A stretch of 64,000 bases of DNA from DASZBX01 sp035943635 (GTDB lineage: Bacteria; Actinomycetota; Actinomycetes; Streptomycetales; Catenulisporaceae), in the NCBI GenBank assembly GCA_035943635.1, contig DASZBX010000105.1, positions 1 to 64,000 on the forward strand, read 5' to 3'. The notes beneath the pieces were generated by a model that worked only from the letters and a program-made list of their open reading frames with translations, ran no database searches and had not been told where the DNA came from. The translations under genes were made by a program, and so were the position numbers. How positions within the stretch are numbered: the first letter of the stretch is position 1; each line of letters starts with the position of its first letter. Positions 1-8,515 of the stretch are shown one piece after another.

Positions 1-1
1 C

Positions 2-130
2 CCCGGCGCAGCCCCGGCACCATCCCCGGGACGCGCACCGGTACCGCCAACCGGGTACGCCCAACCGGGCGAACCCCCAGCACCCCACAAAAGAACAGGT
101 CAACGGGCTAAGGCACCTCAAAAACCCTAG
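2..130 (+). CDS. Possible 3' end of an upstream gene, Pro-rich tail
   Basis: One forward frame is open from the window edge to a TAG at 128-130 and would encode a Pro/Ala/Gly-rich tail ending in a basic stretch. Only 42 codons are visible and no domain can be seen, so this may be chance openness in GC-rich DNA. The next gene on the same strand starts 58 bp later. Confidence 0.25.
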   Translation, partial: PGAAPAPSPGRAPVPPTGYAQPGEPPAPHKRTGQRAKAPQKP

Positions 131-188
131 GGAAACTCACAACCATCACCCCTACTGGCCAGCGCACTCGCGGCCCGGACCTGACACC

Positions 189-731
189 ATGCAGCACTTC
201 GCCACCGCTTCACCGCCGCCGAACACTACGCCACATCGTCCAGGCCCCGCACTGTGCAGCGGTTGCCTCACCGGCACTCGCAACGCCAATGACCTTCCCT
301 GCCTCCGCTGCCCGCTGAGCTGTACTGGCCCCGCGTCGGCCAACGCTCCAGAAGCGCCCGCACCGAATCAATGGCTTAACATCCTGGTTCAGCACCGCGA
401 CAGTCACGCACTGGCCCACCTCACCGGTGAACTGGACCTGGCCACGGCCTGTGACCTATACGCCGTCCTTTCCTCCCTCCTCATCCAGACAGGCCGCCTC
501 GTCATCGACACCACCAACCTGACGTTCATCGACGCCAGTGGTCTCAATGTCCTGCTCAGGGCGGCCCAGCAGGCGGCCGCAACCGGCGGCTGGATCCGCC
601 TTGCCGGAGCGCGCCCCCAGCTATGAAAACTATTGGAAATCCTGGACCTCGACCAAGTTCTACCCGTCTATGACACCGAAGAAGAGACCAACCATTGCCG
701 TACCACACCAACTGCCACCACGAAAACCTAA
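189..731 (+). pseudogene. STAS-domain anti-sigma-factor antagonist, interrupted by an in-frame TGA
   Basis: The ATG frame encodes a Cys/Pro-rich N-terminus (about 65 residues) followed by a STAS domain with the signature FIDASGLNVLLRA, whose Ser is the usual phosphorylation site in SpoIIAA-like antagonists. The frame stops at TGA 624-626 after GARPQL. The same frame then continues without a shift to TAA 729-731 and encodes KLLEILDLDQVLPVYDTEEE, the C-terminal helix and strand expected of this family. An Arg codon (CGA) at the stop position would restore a complete protein of about 180 residues. I therefore read it as a recent nonsense mutation, with read-through or a truncated but functional product as alternatives. 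Such proteins counteract anti-sigma kinases. No partner kinase is visible in the window. Confidence 0.7.
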
Positions 732-991
732 CCACCATCACCGAAGGCGCGGCCATGCCCAACCCCCGGTTTAACGACTAGGTATCGAGCCCGGGCCGCA
801 GCGTGCCTATGGCGCGGGAATCAAACGAATGGCCGCCGCAATTTGGGCCTTGAGCTGGCGAAAAGCTCGCTCCGCTTTCCGGCAGGGGTGGCTGATCACG
901 GTTTGCGGCCGACCCCGCCCAGCAGCCCGTCTCCTGCGCACGCTCCGTCTCCATGAAAATCGTAGGGCGCTGCCACCGCCGCCAAGAGTGC

Positions 992-1895
992 CTAACCGGC
1001 GTCGCCGCTGTCGGGAGCGGTGCATACCTCGGGGCCCGGCCAGAGCGTCAGGTCACGGCGCAGTCGCAGGAGCCTGCTTCCAACGGCGATCGCGCGGGGC
1101 GCGGGGTTGTTGATCTGCGCCTTGCCGTGAGCGGCCGCCGCAGCGCCGGACTCCCACACCGGTATCGGCCCTCACTCGATCGCCCCGCTCACGGTCAGGA
1201 CGGCGGCGCACTGGTGGCGCAGCTGCGCCACCAGTGCGCCGCCGCGGCGGCCGCGGCTGCGGCGAGGGCCGGGCGCAGTTGTGCGGCGTGCACCGGCAGC
1301 ACTGCCCTCGCCGCCATGAGCTCGGCCACCTCGTACGCGGCGGGCAGCTCACCGGCGAGCGCGGCCGCCAGGATCGCGCTCCCGTCGCGATCAACGCGCT
1401 CGATCAGCAGGTCCAGGTCCTCGGCCGGGGACCGCTCGAGCAGGTGCGCGCGCAGCGCGCGGCGCAGAGCAGATCAGGCCGGCCCGATCCGGGCGAGCAG
1501 GTCGAGCGTGCGCCGGCCGACCTCGCGCACGTCTCTGGCGACGAGGGAACCGACGTCGCGCGCAAAGACGCGGTCAGCGGCGCCGGCGGCGGCGAGGGTA
1601 TCGACGGTGGCGGGAGCGGCGGGGATGACCGCGGTGTCGGGGGCCGTGCCGGGTTGACCGGCGGCCGGATGCAGGGCGTCGATCTGCCGGGCGACGGTGG
1701 CCGGGTGTGAGGTGAGTCGAAAATACGCCGCAGACCTTCAGCGCAAGGGCCTCGTGCGAATCCACCGGGCACTCGACCCGGATAGTCGACCAGAGATCGA
1801 GATTCTGCTCGATGCCGACCGCCAGCGCGTAGCCCACCGCCTTCTGGCCGCAGCCAAGACGGACCTGGTTTGTCGGGTGTTCTCGTTATGTCAGG
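992..1895 (-). pseudogene. Decayed copy of an unknown gene family, also present at 5397-5906
   Basis: Reading leftward, coding-like protein appears in successive frames. A segment with LAVGIEQNLDLWSTIRVE covers about 1895-1700. A frame change follows, leading to a segment with ATVARQIDALHP and ARDVREVGRRTLDLLARIG that ends at TGA 1474-1476. The frame then continues into an Ala-rich helical part (LIERVDRDGSAILAAALAGE). After another frame change and TGA 1172-1174, the C-terminal block VWESGAAAAAHGKAQI and SRLLRLRRDLTLW runs to TAG 992-994. That last block closely matches the C-terminal part of the gene at 5397-5906 in both DNA and protein. At least two frameshifts and two stops make this a relic. 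I do not recognise the family. Confidence 0.6.
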
Positions 1896-1943
1896 GTCGT
1901 TAACAAACCGTGATCCGTAATTCGCGCATCGGGGCGGTGCTCG

Positions 1944-4900
1944 GTGGCGTCTTGCCCTCAGGATGGGTTCGTGGCTGACACACACTCAGAACCCGTGCAT
2001 ACCAGGCTCGCAACAACAGCTGCCGGGACTCCCGCGCGCCTGATCGGCGTCTTGTCGGGGCAAACCCACCTGCCCGGCCCCCGCGGCGGGGTGTGGTCGG
2101 TGGCGTTCGGCCGGGCCGGGGACCGACCGGTCCTAGCCGCCGGCGGCGACGGCGGTGTCTGGTTGTGGGATATGGCCAGTCCTGCGGGCCAAGGCGAACC
2201 AACCCACCTGCCCGGCCCCCGCGGCGGGGTGTTGTCGGTGGCGTTCGGCCGGGCCGGGGACCGACCGGTCCTAGCCGCCGCCGACGGCGACGGTGTCTGG
2301 TTGTGGGATATGGCCAGTCCTGCGGGCCACGGCAAACCAACCCACCTGCCCGGCCCCCGCGGCGGGTTGGGGTCGGTGGCGTTCGGCCGGGCCGGGGACC
2401 GACCGGTCCTAGCCGCCGCCGACATCGGCGGTGTCTGGTTGTGGGATATGGCCAGTCCTGCGGGCCACGGCAAACCAACCCACCTGCCCAGCCCCCGCGG
2501 CGGGGTGTGGTCGGTGGCGTTCGGCCAGGCCGGGAACCGACCGGTCCTCGCCGCCAGCGGCGACGGCGGTGTCTGGTTGTGGGAGATCGTGGAGGAGCGG
2601 TTGGTGGGGCGGCCGGCTGCGTACCGGTCGGATGCGGTGGGCGTGGTGGATGAGTTGTCCCGGGTCGGGGAGGCCCGGGCGCTGGCCGATCTCCTCACGG
2701 CCCGCACCGTCCGGCCGCCGCTCGCGGTGGGATTGTTCGGGCACTGGGGCGAGGGGAAGAGCCACTTCCTGGAGCTGTTGCAGGCCCAGGTCGCCGAGAC
2801 CGCGGGCAGCGAGCTCGCGTGCCAGGCCGTACGCCAGGTCAGGTTCAACGCCTGGCACTACGCGGAGAGCAGCCTGTGGGCGGGACTGGTGGCAGAGCTG
2901 TTCGCGCAACTGGCCGCACCACCGGGCCAGGAGCCCGGTGCTGCGCAGCGCACCATGTCCCGGCTGACCGCCGACCTGGTCGCTCAACGCCACCTGCCCG
3001 AACGCCTGCGCTCCGCCCAGAAACGCCTGAGCGATCTACAACGGGCCATGGCCGATCCCGAGGCATGGTGGAAGCGGCTGGAGAAGGCCGACCAGGCCGA
3101 GTTCACGGGCGCCGCGCAAGGGCGCGCGTTTCGCCGCTGGGTGCGCGACGGGCGCGCCCCGATACTTCGCAACAGCATCGGAAAACTGGCAGGCGCACTC
3201 GTAGGCGCCGATGCCAGAACGAAGGCCGGCACCGAGACCGCGGGCACGCGAACCGGGCGCCGCCGAACTCTGGTGTCCCTGGCGGCCGTCGGCACATTGG
3301 CCGCAGTGACAGTCGCGACGGCGTGGGCGCTGTCCGGGCCGTGGCACGTCCTGGCGCCGGTCCTGGTCGCCGCGACGGCGCTGGCCGGTCGGGCCCAGGG
3401 GATACAGGCGCAGTTTAAGGAGCTCAACGAGGACCGCAGGAAATTCCTGGAGCGGATCGACTCGGCAGTGGCCGGATACCGGGACGAACTGCAAAACTCC
3501 TTGAACACCGCTGCGGCGGAGGTCGCCGCGCTCGATCGCGAATCGCGCGACCTGACCGCCGCAGGCCAACTCGCCGGGCTCGTAGCCGACCGGGCCGGTC
3601 ACGGCGACTACCGTGCCCGCCTGGGCGTCATGACCCGTATCCGCGAGGACTTCCAGAACATGGCACGGCTCCTGGCCCAAGCGGCCACCGAGCCGGACCA
3701 ACCCGACCGTTCGACCCTCACCGCCCCGAACGACCCCGCCGAGAACCCGGTACCGGCCACCGGACGCTCAGACCGGGGCGCCCCGGACACCGCCGAGGGC
3801 CGACCTCGGGCCGGCGGCCGCATCGCCGCCTACCTCCGGAAAAGGACGCGGCCCCAGGCCCAGGCAGCCGATGAGCGGGACCAACCCGGCCGTCCGGTTC
3901 TCATGACCCTGAACGGCGCCGCCAAGGACCCGACCCCGGCCACGGACCTCTCGGGCCGCGGCGCCCCCGACGCCGCCAAGGACCGGCTGCCGGCGATCGA
4001 CCGCATCGTCGTCTACATCGACGACCTGGACCGCTGCCCGCCGGCCCGCGTGGTCGAGATGCTCGAGGCGATCCACCTGCTGCTGGCGGTCGACCTGTTC
4101 GTCGTGGTGGTCGCGATCGACCCGCGCTGGCTGCTGCGCGCGATCACGGCGAACTACCGCGACGTGCTCAGCGTCGACCCGGCACTGGCATCCCAGGACG
4201 GACAGCAGGGCCAGGCCGACCCGGACGGGGACGACACCTGGGCCTCCACCCCGGCACAGTACCTCGAAAAGATCTTCCAGGTCGTGTTCACGCTACCCAC
4301 CCTGGACACCGACGGCTACCACAGCATGCTGCGCAACCTGGTCGGCACCCGCGCCGACCAGCCCACCCCCGCACCCCCCGGCCACCCACCGCAGATCCAG
4401 ACAGCAGCCGACGACGACACTGCGCCCGCGCAGCCGGCCGCGGGCGACCAGGACGATCCGATGACGCTGCCCGCCGCGCGGATCGTCGAGCGCGTCGATC
4501 CCCTAACCCTGGACCCGGAAGAGATCACCCTGCTCGACCTGCTCGGACCACCGCACCTGATCTCCACACCCCGCTCGGTCAAACGCCTGGCCAACAGCTA
4601 CGGCCTGCTGACCGCACTGCGCCGCGACCACCGCGCCGCCGACCTCGCACAGACACCCGACGACGCCGAGAAACCCGACGGGCCCCACCACCTGCCCTAC
4701 CGGGCCGCGGCAGTCCTACTCGCAGCAATGATCGCCTATCCGGCACTGGGCCCGGGACTGTGCCGCCACCTGCACTACAGCGCCGCCGACGACCCCGGAC
4801 AAGACTGGTCGACATTCGTCGACTCGCTCAGACCCCGCGAGACCGGAAGGAGATGGTCCAACGGCGCCGAAACACAGATGACGCGCCCCCGGGCCCAAGC

Positions 4901-5192
4901 CTGGCTGAACCTGGCCAACGCCCTAACCCACATCACCGACGAAGCCGAACGACTGGGCCTGCCCCTGCCGGGCCCGCTGAAAGCCTGGGCGCGCTGGACG
5001 GTACCAGTCGCCCGACTCTCCTTCCCCGCCGGAAGCGCCTTGGCCGCACTGCAACAAGAGCAGTTGCCCCGCCGAAAAGCACGCGTGCCATCGCAGACCG
5101 CACATCGGACCCGCACGAGACGGGCCACGGAGCCGAACCCGCAAGCCCGTGAAACCCGAGACGGCGAACCGGACACGGCCCCGGAGACATGA
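1944..5192 (+). CDS. WD-repeat/KAP-family P-loop NTPase with two transmembrane segments
   Basis: A protein of 1082 residues. Residues 40-215 hold four near-identical 46-residue WD-type repeats (core SVAFGRAGDRPVLAA...GVWLWD). A KAP NTPase follows: Walker A GHWGEGKS at 266-273, two hydrophobic segments at about 443-480 between Walker A and B, an Arg/Ala-rich helical stretch, and Walker B VVYIDDLDRC at 689-698. The downstream block FVVVVAIDPRWLLRAI and the helical C-terminus are also KAP-like. Membrane segments placed between the Walker motifs are a hallmark of KAP proteins, which include the phage-exclusion protein PifA. Four repeats are too few for a standard seven-bladed propeller, so the propeller may be incomplete or oligomeric. 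The start is GTG 1944, with a GTG at 1971 as an alternative; neither has a strong RBS. Decayed copies of one gene family lie on both sides. A defence or conflict role is inference. Confidence 0.88.
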   Translation: MASCPQDGFVADTHSEPVHTRLATTAAGTPARLIGVLSGQTHLPGPRGGVWSVAFGRAGDRPVLAAGGDGGVWLWDMASPAGQGEPTHLPGPRGGVLSVAFGRAGDRPVLAAADGDGVWLWDMASPAGHGKPTHLPGPRGGLGSVAFGRAGDRPVLAAADIGGVWLWDMASPAGHGKPTHLPSPRGGVWSVAFGQAGNRPVLAASGDGGVWLWEIVEERLVGRPAAYRSDAVGVVDELSRVGEARALADLLTARTVRPPLAVGLFGHWGEGKSHFLELLQAQVAETAGSELACQAVRQVRFNAWHYAESSLWAGLVAELFAQLAAPPGQEPGAAQRTMSRLTADLVAQRHLPERLRSAQKRLSDLQRAMADPEAWWKRLEKADQAEFTGAAQGRAFRRWVRDGRAPILRNSIGKLAGALVGADARTKAGTETAGTRTGRRRTLVSLAAVGTLAAVTVATAWALSGPWHVLAPVLVAATALAGRAQGIQAQFKELNEDRRKFLERIDSAVAGYRDELQNSLNTAAAEVAALDRESRDLTAAGQLAGLVADRAGHGDYRARLGVMTRIREDFQNMARLLAQAATEPDQPDRSTLTAPNDPAENPVPATGRSDRGAPDTAEGRPRAGGRIAAYLRKRTRPQAQAADERDQPGRPVLMTLNGAAKDPTPATDLSGRGAPDAAKDRLPAIDRIVVYIDDLDRCPPARVVEMLEAIHLLLAVDLFVVVVAIDPRWLLRAITANYRDVLSVDPALASQDGQQGQADPDGDDTWASTPAQYLEKIFQVVFTLPTLDTDGYHSMLRNLVGTRADQPTPAPPGHPPQIQTAADDDTAPAQPAAGDQDDPMTLPAARIVERVDPLTLDPEEITLLDLLGPPHLISTPRSVKRLANSYGLLTALRRDHRAADLAQTPDDAEKPDGPHHLPYRAAAVLLAAMIAYPALGPGLCRHLHYSAADDPGQDWSTFVDSLRPRETGRRWSNGAETQMTRPRAQAWLNLANALTHITDEAERLGLPLPGPLKAWARWTVPVARLSFPAGSALAALQQEQLPRRKARVPSQTAHRTRTRRATEPNPQARETRDGEPDTAPET
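2064..2600 (+). repeat. Four tandem in-frame 138-bp repeats encoding WD units
   Basis: The motif acccacctgcccggcccccg begins at 2064, 2202 and 2340, and recurs at 2478 with one base changed, a spacing of exactly 138 bp (46 codons). Copies are nearly identical at the DNA level, including synonymous positions. They differ mainly in the few codons after PVLAA and in the last copy, which decays into WEIVEERLVG. This points to recent expansion or gene conversion. Confidence 0.92.
3690..4055 (+). repeat. In-frame 183-bp duplication before Walker B of the NTPase
   Basis: The segment from 3690 (E-PDQPDRSTLTAPNDPAENP, later RGAPDTAEGRP and RIAAYL) recurs from 3873 (E-RDQPGRPVLMTLNGAAKDP, RGAPDAAKDRL and RIVVYI). 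The offset is 183 bp, or 61 codons. The copies have diverged more than the WD units. The second copy runs directly into the Walker B strand, so the first is an inserted linker-like duplicate. Confidence 0.75.
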
Positions 5193-5396
5193 CCGGCCAG
5201 GCGCCCCGGCGACGCCCGCACTTGCGGGGAAATGACACAAATCGCGGAATGATCAAGGTGGCACGCGACACGGACCGCCGGGAAGCTGCAGCGTGAGCGT
5301 CGTCGGATGGACGGCAACTTTCCTTCGGCGGCCCGAGCAGAACCCCAGCGTTGTGGACCCAGCCGTGGAACTGAAGGTGTGTGCCGGTGCACTGGG

Positions 5397-5906
5397 TCAA
5401 CGTCGGCCTCTGGCGTCGACCCCTTCGGCGCCCTCAGTCGTCGTGGTGTCGTCGGGCGTCCCGGACTGGTCCGGCTCTGGAGGCCTTTGGCGCTCGCCGT
5501 CCTCAGCGGATGGCGTCGACGGCGGCCACAGCATCAGGTCTGCGCGCAGTCGCAGGAGCCTGCTACCTGCTGCGATCGCACGGGGCTTGGGGGCGTAGAT
5601 CTCCGCCATGCCGTGGGCGGCCGCCGCGGCACCGGACTCCCACACCGGCACCGGGCAGCGGTAGGCCCGGGTGGCCAGGAGATCGTCTTCCGCCATCAGC
5701 CCTTCTGCCACGGCGACGCGCAGGGAGAGCAGTTCATCGCCGTCGTGGCAGGCGGCTCAGCCGGCGCAGGCGTGCACGGTGGACGGGCCGGCTTCTTTCA
5801 AATGGCAGCAAAGGATCCCGGGCGGCTGCTCTAAGAGGTCTGCCGGTGGAATGACCGAAGAGTCGAGGGGGGCGGTGAGGATGTCATGCATGTCGGTCAG
5901 CGTCAT
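5397..5906 (-). pseudogene. Unknown-family protein with in-frame TGA, coupled to the upstream HTH gene
   Basis: From ATG 5906 the frame reads MTLTDMHDILTAPLDSSVIP and runs through a Cys/His-containing stretch (ILCCHLKEAG, STVHACAG) to TGA 5757-5759. It continues in frame with AACHDGDELLSLRVAVAEG and the block VWESGAAAAAHGMAEI, SRLLRLRADLMLW, and ends at 5397. Changing the TGA to CGA would give one protein of about 169 residues. The start overlaps the stop of the upstream gene as ATGA, so the two were translationally coupled. The C-terminal block matches the relic at 992-1174. Function is unknown. The CCxxH and CxGxAACH pattern hints at metal binding, but that is speculation. Confidence 0.6.
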
Positions 5907-6289
5907 GTGCCTGATGGCTGGGCTTCGGTGCGTTGGGCGTCCCGGACCTGGGACGCGCTCAGTCCGGTGAGGTCGGCGACCTGAGCACGGCTTTCCCCGG
6001 CCGCGAGTAGGCGGGCCACGACGCTGTCGGCCTGCCGATCGAATCCCTCGGCAGTAGTTTGCGCCTGCTCGAGGATGGCGGCGATCCTGGCGTCGGCTTC
6101 CTTGCGGATCCGCTCGGCCTTGGCCCGGCCGTCATCCCGGGCTCGCTCAGCCCGATCCCGCATGTGGTAGTACTCCAGCAGGGTCGAGCGCAGTCCCGCC
6201 TCGCGTTCTTTGAACGCCTTGGCCCGCCGCGCCAGCGCCGCCTCGGCGCTGCGCAACGCCGCCGCCCTTCCCGGCCCGTTCGTCGCCAT
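5903..6289 (-). CDS. Coiled-coil protein with C-terminal helix-turn-helix
   Basis: A protein of 128 residues from ATG 6289, which has GAGG just upstream; an in-frame upstream start at 6325 exists but lacks this. Residues 10-85 form an uninterrupted charged helix rich in Ala, Arg and Glu (EAALARRAKAFKEREAGL). Residues 85-118 contain a likely HTH (VARLLAAGESRAQVADLTGL then SASQVRDAQR). Its TGA overlaps the start of the next gene as ATGA. It probably binds DNA as a coiled-coil dimer and may regulate, or be one half of, a two-gene module with its partner. The partner is broken here, so the module may be dead. I do not recognise a named family. Confidence 0.6.
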   Translation of the reverse strand: MATNGPGRAAALRSAEAALARRAKAFKEREAGLRSTLLEYYHMRDRAERARDDGRAKAERIRKEADARIAAILEQAQTTAEGFDRQADSVVARLLAAGESRAQVADLTGLSASQVRDAQRTEAQPSGT

Positions 6290-6325
6290 AATCCTCACGC
6301 TAGGGCCGCTATCGCCCAGCGCCAA

Positions 6326-7177
6326 CCTCTGTGCGCCATCCGAGTTCCCCGGCGCTGCCGCACACAGGCCGCCTGGTCAAAGAAAGAGTTAGCAGGCAAG
6401 ATGATGACCTGCTTGATGCGCACAAGCCCTGATCGCTTGGCAGCCTGGGCCAGGCCTTGTCGAAAGCGCCTATCGCCACTGCCGAGCAAGTCCGCAGGTT
6501 CTTTCGAGGGATCGCAGGACTTCGCGTCGGCGCCGACGTCGATCTCCACACTGTCGTCAGGATGGTCGACAGCCGGGTTTGGGATGCTGCAACATGCGGG
6601 CGACGAGAAGACTTAGCATCACGCCCAGTCAGGGTGAAGAAGTTAACGACGGCCGGTCATGTCATCCTCGCCCTACAAATTCAGAGGTGAATCCGACTCT
6701 GTGATCGCCTGTCGAGGCCTGCCGCTAGAGGGTTGAAGGACCAGGTCAGAGGAAGTCTAGTCAACTACCTGGGCTTCTTTTGCTGGACGGACGAGACGAG
6801 GAGTGCTGGACGACTCGGATCGGGAGAACCCTGTCTCGACCTACGGACTCTCGAGATCGGTAGACACGGCAGCAACAAGGGACCAGCGATGCTGGACGCC
6901 CTGTGAAAGCTTGCTGGACGGGCTAACCATTTCGCTGGTATCTCACGCGGCGCGGAATGGGGCGATCTCGAAGAACTGGAGAGGTGAGACTTGAGATCGA
7001 TAATCGAGTGGTCCCGTGGTCGAGCTCGTCGCACCCGGAGCGAAGCTGGAACGGCGACACCGCGAAGCACTAAACAGATAGCTGCCGGGGGCCGCCGGAA
7101 CTGACCTCGATGGAAATCTGGACGGATTGTGGACGCGGCTCTCAACTGGTCGTCAGGTGGTTGAACCTGTAACACAA
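6326..7177 (+). other. Stretch without a convincing gene between the accessory zone and tRNA-Lys
   Basis: No reading frame here has an RBS, actinobacterial third-position GC bias and a recognisable domain together. A minus-strand frame at 6295-6549 looks slightly protein-like (EPADLLGSGDRRFRQGLAQA) but no family is apparent. The base composition is less GC-rich than elsewhere, which fits acquired or decaying DNA. Confidence 0.5.
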
Positions 7178-7202
7178 ACACCCAGGTCAACGACCTGGGT
7201 GT
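7178..7202 (-). terminator. Rho-independent-type terminator of tRNA-Lys
   Basis: A perfect 11-bp stem (7178-7188 with 7192-7202) and a 3-nt loop lie 11 bp past the encoded CCA of the minus-strand tRNA-Lys. A short T-rich stretch follows on the minus strand. Confidence 0.75.
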
Positions 7203-7215
7203 GTGATAAAGATGG

Positions 7216-7288
<73 letters not shown>

Positions 7289-7550
7289 GCGTTCTTGCTG
7301 AAGTAAACCCTAGCGTAGTTCCGGGCCGAGTTGAAATCGATTCTTGGGTGATCTTCGTTCGCGCAGCTCAGCGGCCTTTCGCCCGGGATCTGGCGGCGCG
7401 GGCGGCCTGTCTGGCGAAGGCTGTGGCCAGGCACCCGGCTGACGCCAGGGCCAGACCAAAACTGACCACGTTTCCGAAAACCTGCACGAACCGAGCTTAA
7501 CCGGGCGGAGCACGGGCCGCGCGACGACTGCGCGACGGCCGCGCGATGCG

Positions 7551-7586
7551 AAAAGCCCCGGTTGATCCGAACGGATCAACCGGGGC
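7551..7586 (-). terminator. Terminator of tRNA-His
   Basis: A 15-bp perfect stem (7555-7569 with 7572-7586) is followed on the minus strand by TTTT. It lies just downstream of the tRNA-His gene. Confidence 0.8.
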
Positions 7587-7599
7587 CCACTTCCGGTGG

Positions 7600-7673
7600 G
7601 GTGAGCGACGGGGCTCGAACCCGCGACACCCGGGATCACAACCCGGTGCTCTACCTGCTGAGCTACGCCCACC
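7600..7673 (-). tRNA. tRNA-His (anticodon GTG)
   Basis: The minus-strand cloverleaf has acceptor GTGGGCG pairing with CGCTCAC, anticodon loop TTGTGAT giving GTG, discriminator C and an encoded CCA at 7597-7599. The extra 5' G(-1) typical of tRNA-His is encoded at 7673. Confidence 0.95.
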
Positions 7674-7853
7674 ATGCTCGGAGAACCCGGTGAAAGGTTC
7701 CCTCGCTTCGAAGAGTGTAGCGGCAATCGGGCCCCGAGCTGAAATCAATTGGCCGTCCGCGCGGGCCGCACCCTTGGATCGACGGCGGATCACCCGCGGA
7801 TCGCCCACAGAACGCCTGTGGACCGCCCGAGGACCCGACCGTCCGCCCGGGCG

Positions 7854-8510
7854 CTACGCCCCGCCGACGGCCTCGCCGCCGCCCGCCGCGGCCTCGGCGC
7901 CCGTGCCCGCCGCCGGGGCCGAGCCGTACCGTCCGGCCACGTTCTTCGCGGTCTCCGAGTCCGGGCCGGGCAGCGGGACGAACACGGTCGCGCGGTAGTA
8001 CTTCAGTTCCTCGATCGAGTCCTTGATGTCGCCGAGCGCGCGGTGGTTGCCGGTCTTCGGCGGGGACTGGAAGTACACTCGCGGGTACCAGCGGCGCACC
8101 AGCTCCTTGATCGAGGACACGTCCACCACCCGGTAGTGCAGGTGCTGCTCCAGCAGCGGCATGTCGCGGGCCAGGAAGCCGCGGTCGGTGCCGATCGAGT
8201 TGCCGGCCAGCGGGGCCTTGTTCGGGTCCGGGACGTGCGCCCGGACGTACTCGAGCACCTGGCGCTCGGCCTCGGCCAGGGTGCAGCCGCCGGGCAGCTC
8301 GTCGAGCAGGCCCGAGGCGGTGTGCATCTGCTGAACGATCGGTTTCATCGCGTCCAGGGCCGCCTGCGGCGGCTTGACCACCAGGTCCACCCCCTCGCCC
8401 AGGATGTTCAGCTCCGAGTCGGTGACCAGGGCGGCGACCTCGATCAGCGCGTCGCTGACGAGGTCCAGCCCGGTCATCTCACAATCAATCCATACCAGCC
8501 GGTCGTTCAT
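7854..8510 (-). CDS. orn: Oligoribonuclease (DEDD 3'-5' exonuclease)
   Basis: A protein of 218 residues. The DEDDh motifs are WIDCEMTGLD near the N-terminus, NSIGTDRGFL (Exo II) in the middle and HRALGDIKDSIEEL (Exo III) near residue 160. It degrades 2-5-nt RNAs, including pGpG made when c-di-GMP is broken down. The start is ATG 8510, 5 bp after the stop of the upstream adpA orthologue. The adpA-ornA pair is conserved in Streptomyces, which supports both calls. The C-terminal 25 residues are an Ala/Gly-rich tail not needed for the fold. Confidence 0.95.
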   Translation of the reverse strand: MNDRLVWIDCEMTGLDLVSDALIEVAALVTDSELNILGEGVDLVVKPPQAALDAMKPIVQQMHTASGLLDELPGGCTLAEAERQVLEYVRAHVPDPNKAPLAGNSIGTDRGFLARDMPLLEQHLHYRVVDVSSIKELVRRWYPRVYFQSPPKTGNHRALGDIKDSIEELKYYRATVFVPLPGPDSETAKNVAGRYGSAPAAGTGAEAAAGGGEAVGGA

Positions 8511-8515
8511 GGGAC

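Noticed and set aside
1900..2848. Long open frames antisense to, or out of frame within, the WD repeats
   Set aside because: They follow the 138-bp repeat period and have Arg/Pro-rich composition caused by GC-rich codons of the real gene; no family resemblance.
6295..6549. Minus-strand open frame with some protein-like character
   Set aside because: No RBS, no start supported by similarity and no recognised family; left as a note in the gap entry.
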